DNA of 64,000 nucleotides from Paenibacillus sp. YYML68 (lineage in GTDB: Bacteria > Bacillota > Bacilli > Paenibacillales > NBRC-103111). Shown piece by piece: positions 37,973 to 46,481 of this stretch (position 1 is its first letter; every line of letters begins with the position of its first letter). The stretch covers positions 2,024,501 through 2,088,500 of the forward strand of contig NZ_BQYI01000001.1 in NCBI RefSeq assembly GCF_027923405.1, read 5' to 3'. Position numbers and translations under genes: made by a program. The notes under the pieces were generated by a model. That model was not told the origin of the DNA and ran no database searches. It saw only the letters and a program-made list of their open reading frames with translations.

Positions 37973-39478
37973 ATGAGCAACAGACAAACAAAAGCTGACG
38001 TGATCTTAATTGGAGCAGGAATTATGAGTGCGACGCTGGGCGCACTGCTGAAGGAATTAATGCCGAGCTGGGAAATTAAAGTGTATGAGCGTCGTGAGGG
38101 TGCTGGAGAGGAAAGCTCGAACGAATGGAACAATGCCGGAACAGGCCATGCCTCTCTGTGCGAGCTTAATTACACGGTCGAGAAGCCGGACGGATCGATA
38201 GATATTAGTAAGGCGATTAAGGTGAACGAGGAGTTCCAGGTGTCCAAGCAGTTCTGGTCCTATCTCGTGAACAGCAAGCTGATCAAGAATCCGAGGGACT
38301 TCATCTCGCCGTTGCCGCATATGAGCTTCGTGCAGGGTGAGCAGGATGTGAAGTTTCTGAAGAAGCGTTTCGAGGCGATGTCGAATAATCCGCTGTTCGA
38401 TGAGATGGAATATTCCGAGGATCCAGAGAAGCTGAAGCAATGGATTCCGTTGATGATGAAGGATCGCGCCTTGAATAAGCCGATTGCGGCTTCAAGAATT
38501 GCGGCTGGAACCGATGTGAACTTCGGTGCGTTGACACGCATCCTGTTCAAGCATCTGAAGAGCAAGAACGTCGATATTCAGTATAAGCACAACGTGGACG
38601 ACATTAAGCGTAATCGTGACGGCTCGTGGGACCTGAAGATTCGGAATCTGGATAAAGGTACGGTTGAGCGTCACTCGGCGAAGTTCGTCTTCATCGGCAG
38701 CGGCGGCGGCAGCCTGCATCTGCTCCAGAAGTCCGGCATTCCAGAGGGCAAAGGAATCGGCGGCTTCCCGATCAGCGGGATCTTCATGGTCAGCCACAAT
38801 CCGGAGCTCGTCTCGCAGCATCGCGCCAAGGTGTACGGGAAGGCAGCGGTTGGTGCGCCTCCGATGTCCGTGCCACACTTGGACACGCGTCTGATCGATA
38901 ACAAGGAATCGTTGTTCTTCGGACCGTTCGCAGGCTTCTCGCCGAAATTCCTGAAGTACGGCTCGAATGCGGACTTGATTACGTCGGTGAAGGGTCATAA
39001 CCTGGTGACGATGATGGCCGCCGGGATGAAAAATGTGCCGTTGACGACGTATCTGATCAACCAGCTGATGCTCTCGAAGGAGCAGCGGATGGCCGAGCTG
39101 CGTGAATTTATTCCGAACGCGAACAGTAAGGATTGGGAATTGGTCGTAGCTGGACAGCGTGTGCAAATTATTAAGGATACTCCAGCTGGCAAAGGTACGC
39201 TCCAGTTCGGTACCGAGGTTATCAGCGCGGCGGACGGCTCTATTGCTGCACTTCTCGGCGCTTCCCCTGGTGCTTCGACGGCCGTCTCGGTCATGCTCGA
39301 GGTGCTTAAGCGCTGCTTCCCGAAGCAGCTGAAGGATTGGGAGCCTAAGCTCAAGGAGATGATCCCATCTTACGGCGTCAGCCTCGTGCAAAATCCGGAG
39401 CTCATTCGTCAACTTCATGACACGACTGCCCGTGCGCTTGATCTGCACGACAGCGCGCCGTTGCAGACGGCAAGATAA
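37973..39478 (+). CDS. mqo: Malate:quinone oxidoreductase
   Basis: 501 residues; FAD-dependent peripheral membrane enzyme oxidising malate to oxaloacetate and passing electrons to menaquinone. N-terminal dinucleotide fold [16 protein letters not shown] (8-23) with the second strand ending in [43 protein letters not shown] and GGFPISGIF are typical. Length is standard. RBS ATAAGGACGG. Monocistronic, bounded by a terminator. Confidence 0.97.
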   Translation: MSNRQTKADVILIGAGIMSATLGALLKELMPSWEIKVYERREGAGEESSNEWNNAGTGHASLCELNYTVEKPDGSIDISKAIKVNEEFQVSKQFWSYLVNSKLIKNPRDFISPLPHMSFVQGEQDVKFLKKRFEAMSNNPLFDEMEYSEDPEKLKQWIPLMMKDRALNKPIAASRIAAGTDVNFGALTRILFKHLKSKNVDIQYKHNVDDIKRNRDGSWDLKIRNLDKGTVERHSAKFVFIGSGGGSLHLLQKSGIPEGKGIGGFPISGIFMVSHNPELVSQHRAKVYGKAAVGAPPMSVPHLDTRLIDNKESLFFGPFAGFSPKFLKYGSNADLITSVKGHNLVTMMAAGMKNVPLTTYLINQLMLSKEQRMAELREFIPNANSKDWELVVAGQRVQIIKDTPAGKGTLQFGTEVISAADGSIAALLGASPGASTAVSVMLEVLKRCFPKQLKDWEPKLKEMIPSYGVSLVQNPELIRQLHDTTARALDLHDSAPLQTAR

Positions 39479-39494
39479 CGATATAGCGGTAAGT

Positions 39495-39526
39495 GAAGCC
39501 CACACCTTCTTGGAGGTGTGGGCTTC
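39495..39526 (+). terminator. Intrinsic terminator of mqo
   Basis: GAAGCCCACACC (39495-39506) pairs with GGTGTGGGCTTC (39515-39526), followed by GTCTTGTT. Confidence 0.85.
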
Positions 39527-39569
39527 GTCTTGTTCGTTGCAGGCGCGGTTCTGGTGGGGAATGGGGCCG

Positions 39570-39843
39570 TTACGATGATATTCATCGTAGCCTAGGGAGA
39601 TGAGCAGCTGGAGTGGGGCTGTGGTGTGGTTGTTACGATGAAATTCATCGTAAGGAATGGGGATGAGGAGCTGGAGTGGGGTAGAGGAGGGGCTGATGCG
39701 ATCATTTTCATCGTAAGGGAGGGTGAAGAGCGGCTGGATTGTGGTAGTGGCGGGTTCGTTGCGATCATATTCATCATAAGGGAGGGTGAATAGTAGCTGA
39801 ATAGGGTCTGTGGTGGGCTCGTTGCGATCATATTCATTGTAAC
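39570..39843. repeat. Five-copy 63-bp tandem repeat with palindromic core
   Basis: A core resembling TTACGATGAAATTCATCGTA recurs with exact 63-base spacing at about 39570, 39633, 39696, 39759 and 39822. The core is itself an imperfect palindrome (CGATGA/TCATCG); the rest of each unit (GGGAG-TGAAGAG-GCTGGA-like) is G-rich and more variable. It lies between converging mqo and the cyclase gene. Not CRISPR: spacers are conserved and repeats abut. Confidence 0.85.
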
Positions 39844-39913
39844 GGGCGTTTCAGACACTTTGCATGCGCTCGCGGTGATATCGCAGTGCTTGCGCTTTAT
39901 TAGTAACTCATAA

Positions 39914-39949
39914 AGACACCTCACCGTTGATGCTGTACGGGAGGTGTCT
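39914..39949. terminator. Hairpin near the end of the cyclase gene
   Basis: AGACACCTC (39914-39922) pairs with GAGGTGTCT (39941-39949). Probably terminates the minus-strand signalling operon, although it is about 100 bases after the stop. Confidence 0.6.
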
Positions 39950-40048
39950 AAGTTTGGCGTCGCGTAGGTGGTATAAAGATGCAGAGACGCAGAGGTCAGA
40001 GGTTAAGAGACACCGAGAATCAACGATGCAGAGACTCAGAGATGGAGA

Positions 40049-41632
40049 CTATCGACGGTATTGCAAAAAGTACGCCCGGATGACGCTGTCATCGTCCGTC
40101 GAGGTGAAGATCGAGCCCCACGTCTGACTCGGGTCATAGCGCAGCACTAAGCCTCGTGTGTCGACGGGCAGCGGAGGACTAATCTCGACGTACGATTCGT
40201 ACATGTCGAACAGCTTGAGCGCGTTGCCGAGAAGCTGGTTCGCCGTCTCGGCAACCGCGTCGGCGAGGTAGGCGCCGCGCTCCTCGGCAGGCGGCGGCGT
40301 ATCGTCACCGCTCGCGACGAGCAGCGAGCGCAGCAGTGCCTCCTGCGCGGGGCCGCTCGCGCTGAGCACGAACAGGCCGCCGAGCGTGCCGCGGAGCTCG
40401 AGGAACACGGAGTGTTCCTCGAGCCGCGCAGCGTCGCCGGCGTAGCCTTGCTCGCTGGCGATGGCGAAGCCCGCGCGATAAGGCAAGAACATGCGGACCG
40501 CATCGAGCAGCGGTCCGAGCAAGCCGGGCTCGTGCCGCTGACGTGGCACGAGAGGGTGATGGCTTGTTCCTTTTTCCGAAGCTGACAGCACTCCAGCACT
40601 TGCATCCGCCTCAGCTGTATCTCGCACCACCACTTCAGCACTCGCACTTGCCTCTACAGCAGCACTAGCCCTTGCCGTCGTTGAATCACCTGCCACCACT
40701 CCAACACTCGCACTAGCACCCGCCTCGACCGCCGCCTCTATAAGCAGCTGCTGCACCGTCTGCTCCAGCGCGTAGTCGCTGGCAGCCGTCTCGGCCCACA
40801 GCTGCGACTCGGGGGCGCACAGCCGAATGTAGCGGCGCGCCACGAGATCGTGCGGGCAGGCAGCAACCGCCTGCTCGAACAACGGCTGCGCCTCGGCGCT
40901 GCGGCGATCGAGGAACAGCTGCAGCGCCTCATCGAACAGCGGCCGCGTCCTTAGTTTGCCGCTGCGAAGCTCGGACGCCTCGTGGTCGAACACCTCGTAG
41001 AGATCGACGGCGTGCAGCTTTCCTTTGGCCGTTACGCGGTCGATGCGTCGCACGCACAAGTGGTCCGACTGCTCCAGCGCCTGATACGTATGGCCGGAGA
41101 TGAGCAGTGATGTCCCGTATTGCTTGTTCATCGCTTCAACGCGTGAAGCAACATTCACCGGATCACCGATCACGGTCGCCTGCAACCGACTCGGTCCCCC
41201 GACAATGCCCAGCATGACCGGGCCTGTATTCAGCCCGATGCCGATCCGAATCGGCACGTAGCCGGCGCGCAGCCGCCCCAGGTTGTAGGCGTACAGTCGG
41301 CGCAGCATGTCGCTCGCCGCGCGAACGGCATCGTCGGCACGACCGAACAGCGCCATGATGGAATCGCCGATAAATTTATCAATGACACCGCCATTCAGCT
41401 CAACCGCAGGCTCCATGTGCGACAAGTATGAATTCAGGAAGCGGAAGTTTTGCTCCGGTGTCAGCTGCTCGGACAGGGCGGTGAAGGAGCGTATATCGGA
41501 GAATAGCACCGTCAGCTCGAGCTCCTTATGATCACCGAGCTGGACTTCCTCGATCGAACGCTTGTCCAGCAGCTTCAGTAGCGCGTGCGGCACGAACCGT
41601 TCGTCGTATACATAGGGTGACTCGTTCATCAT
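40049..41632 (-). CDS. Class III adenylyl cyclase with C-terminal CheX-like domain
   Basis: 527 residues. Cyclase domain about 30-215: metal aspartates D46 (LFSDIRSF) and D90 (DKFIGDS), Lys86, and ATVIGDPVNVASRVE, a Lys/Thr arrangement typical of class IIIb adenylyl cyclases. Middle about 225-295 may hold a TPR-like helical stretch. An Ala/Ser/Val low-complexity linker (about 295-350) precedes a CheX/CheC-like domain (about 365-527: LRGTLGGLFVLSASG, ADAVAETANQLLGNALKLFD). Starts right after the response regulator stop codon. Likely makes cAMP in response to the upstream kinase system. Confidence 0.83.
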   Translation of the reverse strand: MMNESPYVYDERFVPHALLKLLDKRSIEEVQLGDHKELELTVLFSDIRSFTALSEQLTPEQNFRFLNSYLSHMEPAVELNGGVIDKFIGDSIMALFGRADDAVRAASDMLRRLYAYNLGRLRAGYVPIRIGIGLNTGPVMLGIVGGPSRLQATVIGDPVNVASRVEAMNKQYGTSLLISGHTYQALEQSDHLCVRRIDRVTAKGKLHAVDLYEVFDHEASELRSGKLRTRPLFDEALQLFLDRRSAEAQPLFEQAVAACPHDLVARRYIRLCAPESQLWAETAASDYALEQTVQQLLIEAAVEAGASASVGVVAGDSTTARASAAVEASASAEVVVRDTAEADASAGVLSASEKGTSHHPLVPRQRHEPGLLGPLLDAVRMFLPYRAGFAIASEQGYAGDAARLEEHSVFLELRGTLGGLFVLSASGPAQEALLRSLLVASGDDTPPPAEERGAYLADAVAETANQLLGNALKLFDMYESYVEISPPLPVDTRGLVLRYDPSQTWGSIFTSTDDDSVIRAYFLQYRR

Positions 41633-42406
41633 CTATACTATAATTTGCGAAATATCGGTATACACCTTCGCGAACAGCTCCGCATCCGTCTCCTTCAGCT
41701 GCTGCGTCAGTAAGCGGCTGCCGGTCACTGCCTTGGCGATGCCTCCCGCCTGCACGATGCTGGACATGTACTGCGCGAATCGACTCGGCAACTCCGGTGG
41801 CAGCTGCTCCAAGCTGTCGTGGAAGTGGAAGATGACCTTCAACGGCTTGACGAATAGGAAGCCCTGCACGGCCATGCCGATCGAATCGAGCTCGGCGCTG
41901 CCGATGCCGCAGCGCGCAGTGACGATGAAGATGCCGTTCTTGTTCTCAATGGCAAAAGGCGGCATGCCGCACTCCTTGCCGGACGCTGAGTGTGCAGTCG
42001 CAGACTCCGCCCCTGATGTCACGGCAGCAGGAGAAGCCGTTGCTTGTACGTGCAGCACCTCGTTGATCGTCTCCACAATTTTTTCAACCGTAATCGGCTT
42101 CAGGATGTAGTGCTTCGCGCCGTTCTGGATCGCCTCGAACACCATACTCTTCTGATCGAGCGCGGAGATCATGATGACGTTCGCCTCCGGGTAGGTGGCG
42201 ATTATTTTTTTGACCGCTTCAATCCCGTTCATGACGGGCATCGTAATATCCATCGTTACTAGATCTGGCTGATGCTTCGCGTATTCCTTGTACGCCTCGA
42301 TGCCGTTGGCCGCTTCGGCGACGACGTTGTGGCCAGCCTCGGTCAGCATCATTCTCAAATTACGACGCATCAGTATCGAGTCGTCGACGATTAACAGGTT
42401 CGCCAT
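41633..42406 (-). CDS. CheY-type response regulator with C-terminal STAS-like domain
   Basis: 257 residues. Receiver: LLIVDDSILMRRNLRMML (acidic pair), phospho-acceptor Asp in DLVTMDITMPVMNG, conserved Lys in HYILKPI. After a linker, residues about 140-257 (IENKNGIFIVTARCGIGSAE, VKPLKVIFHFHDSLEQLP) resemble an anti-sigma-antagonist/STAS or small regulatory fold rather than a DNA-binding domain. Middle gene of the kinase-regulator-cyclase operon; output is probably protein-protein. Confidence 0.87.
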   Translation of the reverse strand: MANLLIVDDSILMRRNLRMMLTEAGHNVVAEAANGIEAYKEYAKHQPDLVTMDITMPVMNGIEAVKKIIATYPEANVIMISALDQKSMVFEAIQNGAKHYILKPITVEKIVETINEVLHVQATASPAAVTSGAESATAHSASGKECGMPPFAIENKNGIFIVTARCGIGSAELDSIGMAVQGFLFVKPLKVIFHFHDSLEQLPPELPSRFAQYMSSIVQAGGIAKAVTGSRLLTQQLKETDAELFAKVYTDISQIIV

Positions 42407-42427
42407 ATGTACTCTTGCCTCCTCTAT

Positions 42428-45388
42428 CTATTCAGGTGTTGTCGTAAGGACGAAGCTAAGCTGAATCGCTCCGACGTCGCTCGTTAAGCTGCACGTCCAT
42501 ATATTCGAATCGCAATATTTCATCGAAGCGCCCTCGGTCTGCAGCGTGATCGGCGGCTCGATGACGATATACGGCTCAAGCTCGGGGAAGCAGCGAATCG
42601 AGTTGCCGATAATGATGTTCGTCGCCTCTGCGAGCGTATCCTCGGCCAGCTCCAGCTCCTCCTCGGGAGTGAGGCTGCCGTAGACGAGCGAGCGAACCGC
42701 TGTAGAAGCAAGCGCCTTGTCGATCGAGAGCACCAGCATCCCGTCGATCGCGCCTTTTACACGAATGAAGGTCGTCACATTCTGCAGGGACAGCTTATCG
42801 CCCTCGCTCAGCTGGAACGGCTGGGTCGCCTGCAGAGGCTGGTTCACCTGCTCGCGGAAGAACGTCAGCGCGGTCTCGGCCAGCGGGCCGATGATCGAGC
42901 CGACCGACAGCTGCGGCACCTCGGTGAGATCGACGTACGGAATGCGGAAGACGAACGTCGTGCCGCGACCCGGCTCAGAGCTCACGTCGAGCGTGCCGCC
43001 GAGCCGCTCGGTCTCGAGCTTCACGGCCGCAAGCCCGATACCTCGACCGGACAGCTCGCTGACCTCATCCTTCGTGCTGAATTGTTCGTGGAACAGCAGC
43101 TCGATGACCGCCTCGTCCGCCAGAGCTGCGGCCGCTTCATCGGCGATCAGCCCCTTGGCGACCGCCTTCGCCTTGATCTGCTCCGGGTCGATGCCACGGC
43201 CGTCATCGCTGATCTGCAGCACGATCACGCCTTCGTCGAGCTGTACGTCGCAGCGAACGCGGCCGAGCTCCGGCTTGCCGAGCGCCTCCCGCACGTCGCA
43301 CGGCTCAATGCCGTGATCGGCGAGATTGCGGAAGACGTGCACGAGCGAGCGGGCGAAGTCCGCATATCGATCTGAATCGCACAGCACCTCATCGCCCTCA
43401 ATAGCGAACGGCTCGATCATCTTGTCCATCCGCTCCGCAAGCCCCAGTGTATATTCCGGATAAGCGCGCAGCAGCTCCTTGAACGGCTTGTAGCGAAGCT
43501 TGCGCAGCTCCGGCAGCAGCAGCTGACAGTCGGCGGTGGAGAGGGAGGCGACCATTTTGCGCTCGATCTCCACAATTTTTCCTTTATCGATGAACAGTAC
43601 GTTGTCTTGTCCGAAGAACGTGTCGCCGAGAATGCGGTGGAGCACCTCGAGCTCATACTGGAGCCACTCATCCATATGGAAGCTATCCAGCACAGCACGA
43701 ATCTCCGAGTGAGTGACGTCCTCCGCACGCTTGCACAGCTCGGCGATCACGCTCTCAGCCTCGTGAAGCTTCTGCGCCGCATGCGTCAGGCCGAATTGCG
43801 AGAAGCTGCCCTTGAACGTATGAATGTGACGGAACAGCTCGAAGAGCGACGCGTCCAGCGGCTCCTGCTCCTGGAACAAGGCGTGCACCCGCTCGCCAAT
43901 AAAATGCTTGTAATCCGATACGAGCTCACGGTAATCGTTGTAGCCGACGACGACCTTGACCACCATCTTGAGCGTATTGCGCTCCTGCTCCATCTGCGAT
44001 TGCAGCAGCCGCTTCTCGGTCACGTCGGTCAAGATGACCATGCACGATTCCTCGTCGTCTGCCTCCAGCGCGGCGATCAGCTTGTATTCGAGCTGAATGT
44101 GCCTTCCGTCGATGACCAGCTCATCGGTCAGAAGAGGCATGTACAGGCTGCGTCTGGACGGCTCCTTCTCTTGAAAAAGCTTGCCGAGCAAGCTGCGCAG
44201 GAAGCTCTGCTGCTGTGCATCGTCCGCAGCAATCAGCTCGACGAACGGGCGTCCCGACAGGCCAGCGCCGAACAGCTTGACGCACTCGAGACTGTACTCC
44301 TCGCGGACGAGTAGATCGGCCCCGAAGGAGAGGAAGCCTTGGCCCGCATTGTTGAGCAGGCTGCGCAGCGACTTCTCCTGCTCGGTGAGCTTCTGCTTCG
44401 CTTCCTGAATTCGCTCCTGGGAGCGAACGAGCTCCTCCTTCTGCGCCTCCAGCTCATCCCGCTGAGCTTCCAGCTCATTGCGCTGCGCCTCGAGCTCGTC
44501 GCGTTGCTCCTCCAGCTGCATGTTCTGCGCCTCCAGCTCGTCGTTCTGCTCCTTGAGCAGCTCGGCGTAGCTCCGCATTTTGCCCATAATCGTATTGGTT
44601 GAATCGACGAGCGACTCGATCTCGCGCAGCGGCCGCTTCAGTCGAACGGTGGTGCTGATCGCATTCTCCATATCTTCGTCGGCTGCGATACACTTCATCG
44701 TTGCCTCGAGCTGATTGATCGGCTGAATGATCGGCAGCGTGAAGAGCAGGCTCATCAGCTTCGATACGCAGAGCAGCACGAGCATGAGCACGAGCAGCAT
44801 GATGGCGAGCAGGATGAACATGCACATCCCGACATACGGGTGGATGGCTGTCGTAACGACGCCGACCTTCCCTTGCTCACGGTCGATGAGCGGATGCTTC
44901 GATTCGACGGTGAACAGCTGTACGAGCGGCTCGACGAGAAGACTCACATCATCGATCATGGAATCGGCCTTCGCCTGGTTCGAGTAGATGACCTTATCTT
45001 CAATCTGTACGCTGAGCAATACGATGTCCAGTTTCTCCTCGGACCATATGCCTGCAACGTCCTCGCTCAGCATGTGGAGGAAGCGGTCATGTCCGGTCGT
45101 CTCTTCTAAGTGAGTGCGAATCCATTGCCGTGCCTTCTCGGTGTTCGGATCGAACTGCTCCAGACGCTCGATGCCGAACTGCTGGAGGAACTCAGCCGAG
45201 TTCATGTCGCGCGCTATCGTGGAACCGACCAAGCGGGATGCGGTCTCGGACATCGGGCGGAACATCTGGGAGATGATGACGAGCGTGAACAGGCCGAACA
45301 CGATAATATTGATCATGGAGGATACGTACATGAGTCTGTGTATACGATTGCGCAGCGTTCTGGGATTTCGCGGCTTGACAGCAGCCAT
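42428..45388 (-). CDS. CheA-like hybrid sensor kinase with Hpt and CheX-like domains
   Basis: 986 residues. Two membrane spans (about 22-43 and 195-220) bracket an extracellular sensor; then a HAMP-like region, a long coiled coil built from 7-residue DELEAQR units (about 285-345), a PAS-like domain (about 350-480), an Hpt domain with phospho-His in FRHIHTFKGSFSQFGLTHAA, a CheA-type ATPase (LQISDDGRGIDPEQIK, SGRGIGLAAVKLETERLGG), and a C-terminal CheX/CheC-like domain (SIDKALASTAVRS, EDTLAEATNIIIGNSI). There is no CheW-like domain. AAGGTGATG precedes the start. Likely phosphorylates the next gene's receiver; the CheX part may dephosphorylate it. Confidence 0.87.
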   Translation of the reverse strand: MAAVKPRNPRTLRNRIHRLMYVSSMINIIVFGLFTLVIISQMFRPMSETASRLVGSTIARDMNSAEFLQQFGIERLEQFDPNTEKARQWIRTHLEETTGHDRFLHMLSEDVAGIWSEEKLDIVLLSVQIEDKVIYSNQAKADSMIDDVSLLVEPLVQLFTVESKHPLIDREQGKVGVVTTAIHPYVGMCMFILLAIMLLVLMLVLLCVSKLMSLLFTLPIIQPINQLEATMKCIAADEDMENAISTTVRLKRPLREIESLVDSTNTIMGKMRSYAELLKEQNDELEAQNMQLEEQRDELEAQRNELEAQRDELEAQKEELVRSQERIQEAKQKLTEQEKSLRSLLNNAGQGFLSFGADLLVREEYSLECVKLFGAGLSGRPFVELIAADDAQQQSFLRSLLGKLFQEKEPSRRSLYMPLLTDELVIDGRHIQLEYKLIAALEADDEESCMVILTDVTEKRLLQSQMEQERNTLKMVVKVVVGYNDYRELVSDYKHFIGERVHALFQEQEPLDASLFELFRHIHTFKGSFSQFGLTHAAQKLHEAESVIAELCKRAEDVTHSEIRAVLDSFHMDEWLQYELEVLHRILGDTFFGQDNVLFIDKGKIVEIERKMVASLSTADCQLLLPELRKLRYKPFKELLRAYPEYTLGLAERMDKMIEPFAIEGDEVLCDSDRYADFARSLVHVFRNLADHGIEPCDVREALGKPELGRVRCDVQLDEGVIVLQISDDGRGIDPEQIKAKAVAKGLIADEAAAALADEAVIELLFHEQFSTKDEVSELSGRGIGLAAVKLETERLGGTLDVSSEPGRGTTFVFRIPYVDLTEVPQLSVGSIIGPLAETALTFFREQVNQPLQATQPFQLSEGDKLSLQNVTTFIRVKGAIDGMLVLSIDKALASTAVRSLVYGSLTPEEELELAEDTLAEATNIIIGNSIRCFPELEPYIVIEPPITLQTEGASMKYCDSNIWTCSLTSDVGAIQLSFVLTTTPE

Positions 45389-45671
45389 AGCATCACCTTA
45401 TTCGTATAGAATGGTTGTTTGCGTTCGATATGTAGATGGGTCATTCTTTAACATTCGACAATTAGTGCGCCTCTCCTGCTTCGCACTGTGGATCGATGGC
45501 AGGCAGCTCCATTCATCAATGGTACGACTATACGGTGGGCGGCTCGATCACGGAGGAGGTGAGCCATTGCGAGGCGGTGTAACGAATCTATATGATCGTG
45601 AAGGCTTGCCTGCTTCGTCGTTTACGACGGAGTAGACGGGGGCGTGCGTGCAGCCTTGTCAGGCAAACGAA
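45389..45671. other. Intergenic region upstream of kinase operon
   Basis: No gene seen. It must hold the minus-strand promoter of the kinase operon; no clear consensus promoter or operator was recognised. Confidence 0.4.
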
Positions 45672-45705
45672 AAACAAGCATCCGAGCATGCTCGAAGGCT
45701 TGTTT
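45672..45705 (-). terminator. Terminator after the Uma2-family gene
   Basis: AAACAAGC (45672-45679) pairs with GCTTGTTT (45698-45705), with an inner CGAGCATGCTCG palindrome; T-run follows on the minus strand. Confidence 0.75.
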
Positions 45706-46364
45706 CATTTATACCGTTGCAGCTCGTCTGGAATGCTGTTCATAATCTCACGCATCGTGAAGGCTGCGCAAGGCAGCTTATCGGACACCATCGGGTCATC
45801 CTGTTCGAATACATTCGTCAGTGCGTACGAGTCACCCTGCAGCTGATACAGCTCAAGGTAGCTATCAGAAGTGTTCACGATCCAATATTCCGGGATGCCA
45901 TAGTGCGCATAGGTGATGAGCTTGGACAGCTTGTCTCTCTTGATGGAGGTTGGAGATAGAATCTCGATGACAGCATCGGGCACACCTTCAATCCCTCGAC
46001 GGGTTACAATGTTCAGGTTAGATCGAAGCACGATGACAAGGTCAGGCTGTCGAACGTCGCTAGGCGATAGGATCAAGTCGATCGGAGCGTGTAGGATGAT
46101 CGCTTCATTCGAACAAGACTGTGAGATACGCCGTTGAATTTCGAAGCTGACCAGCTGATGGATGACGGTCGGACTCGGACTCATCAGCTCCAGGCGACCG
46201 TTGATCAGCTCGTAGCGGTCGATGTCTTCATGTTCAAGGGCAGCGTAATCGTCATAGGTCATGTGTTGTTCACGCAGCATAGCTTGCTTGGGTGCAGTCG
46301 GCTTATACTTGTTGTCCAACGAGCTCACCACCTTGACAGGAATAGAATGTACGTTCGATTCCAT
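45705..46364 (-). CDS. Uma2-family (DUF820) putative endonuclease
   Basis: 219 residues from ATG 46364; starts further up (46430) or down are possible, as no strong RBS is seen. PD-(D/E)XK-like Uma2 features: MTYDDYAALEHEDIDRYELI-type opening, NGRLELMSPSPTVIHQLVSF, VRQPDLVIVLRSN and DAVIEILSPTSIKRDKLSKL followed by YWIVN. Uma2 proteins are numerous in Cyanobacteria and Paenibacillus; no activity is established. Isolated gene between terminators. Confidence 0.85.
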   Translation of the reverse strand: MESNVHSIPVKVVSSLDNKYKPTAPKQAMLREQHMTYDDYAALEHEDIDRYELINGRLELMSPSPTVIHQLVSFEIQRRISQSCSNEAIILHAPIDLILSPSDVRQPDLVIVLRSNLNIVTRRGIEGVPDAVIEILSPTSIKRDKLSKLITYAHYGIPEYWIVNTSDSYLELYQLQGDSYALTNVFEQDDPMVSDKLPCAAFTMREIMNSIPDELQRYK

Positions 46365-46434
46365 TTCATTGTAACATACAGCTTCATTGGGACTCAATGC
46401 GGTGTATGGCAATCTTTCTCTCCATGTCACAAAA

Positions 46435-46469
46435 AAATCCCTTCAAGCGACCATCGCCTGAAGGGATTT
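46435..46469 (-). terminator. Intrinsic terminator of acnA
   Basis: AAATCCCTTCA and TGAAGGGATTT (about 46435-46445 and 46459-46469) form a strong stem with a T-run on the minus strand, 13 bases after the stop. Confidence 0.85.
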
Positions 46470-46481
46470 CTACTATTATAA

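Noticed and set aside
38492-39505. 337-codon minus-strand frame
   Set aside because: Shadow of mqo; Arg/His-rich without domain features.
39570-39843. Possible CRISPR array
   Set aside because: Repeats of 63 bp abut each other with no unique spacers and there are no cas genes.
39592-39924. Minus-strand frame with 21-residue repeats (TMNMIAT-like)
   Set aside because: Arises because the 63-bp repeat is a multiple of three; no RBS, low-complexity product, lies between terminators.
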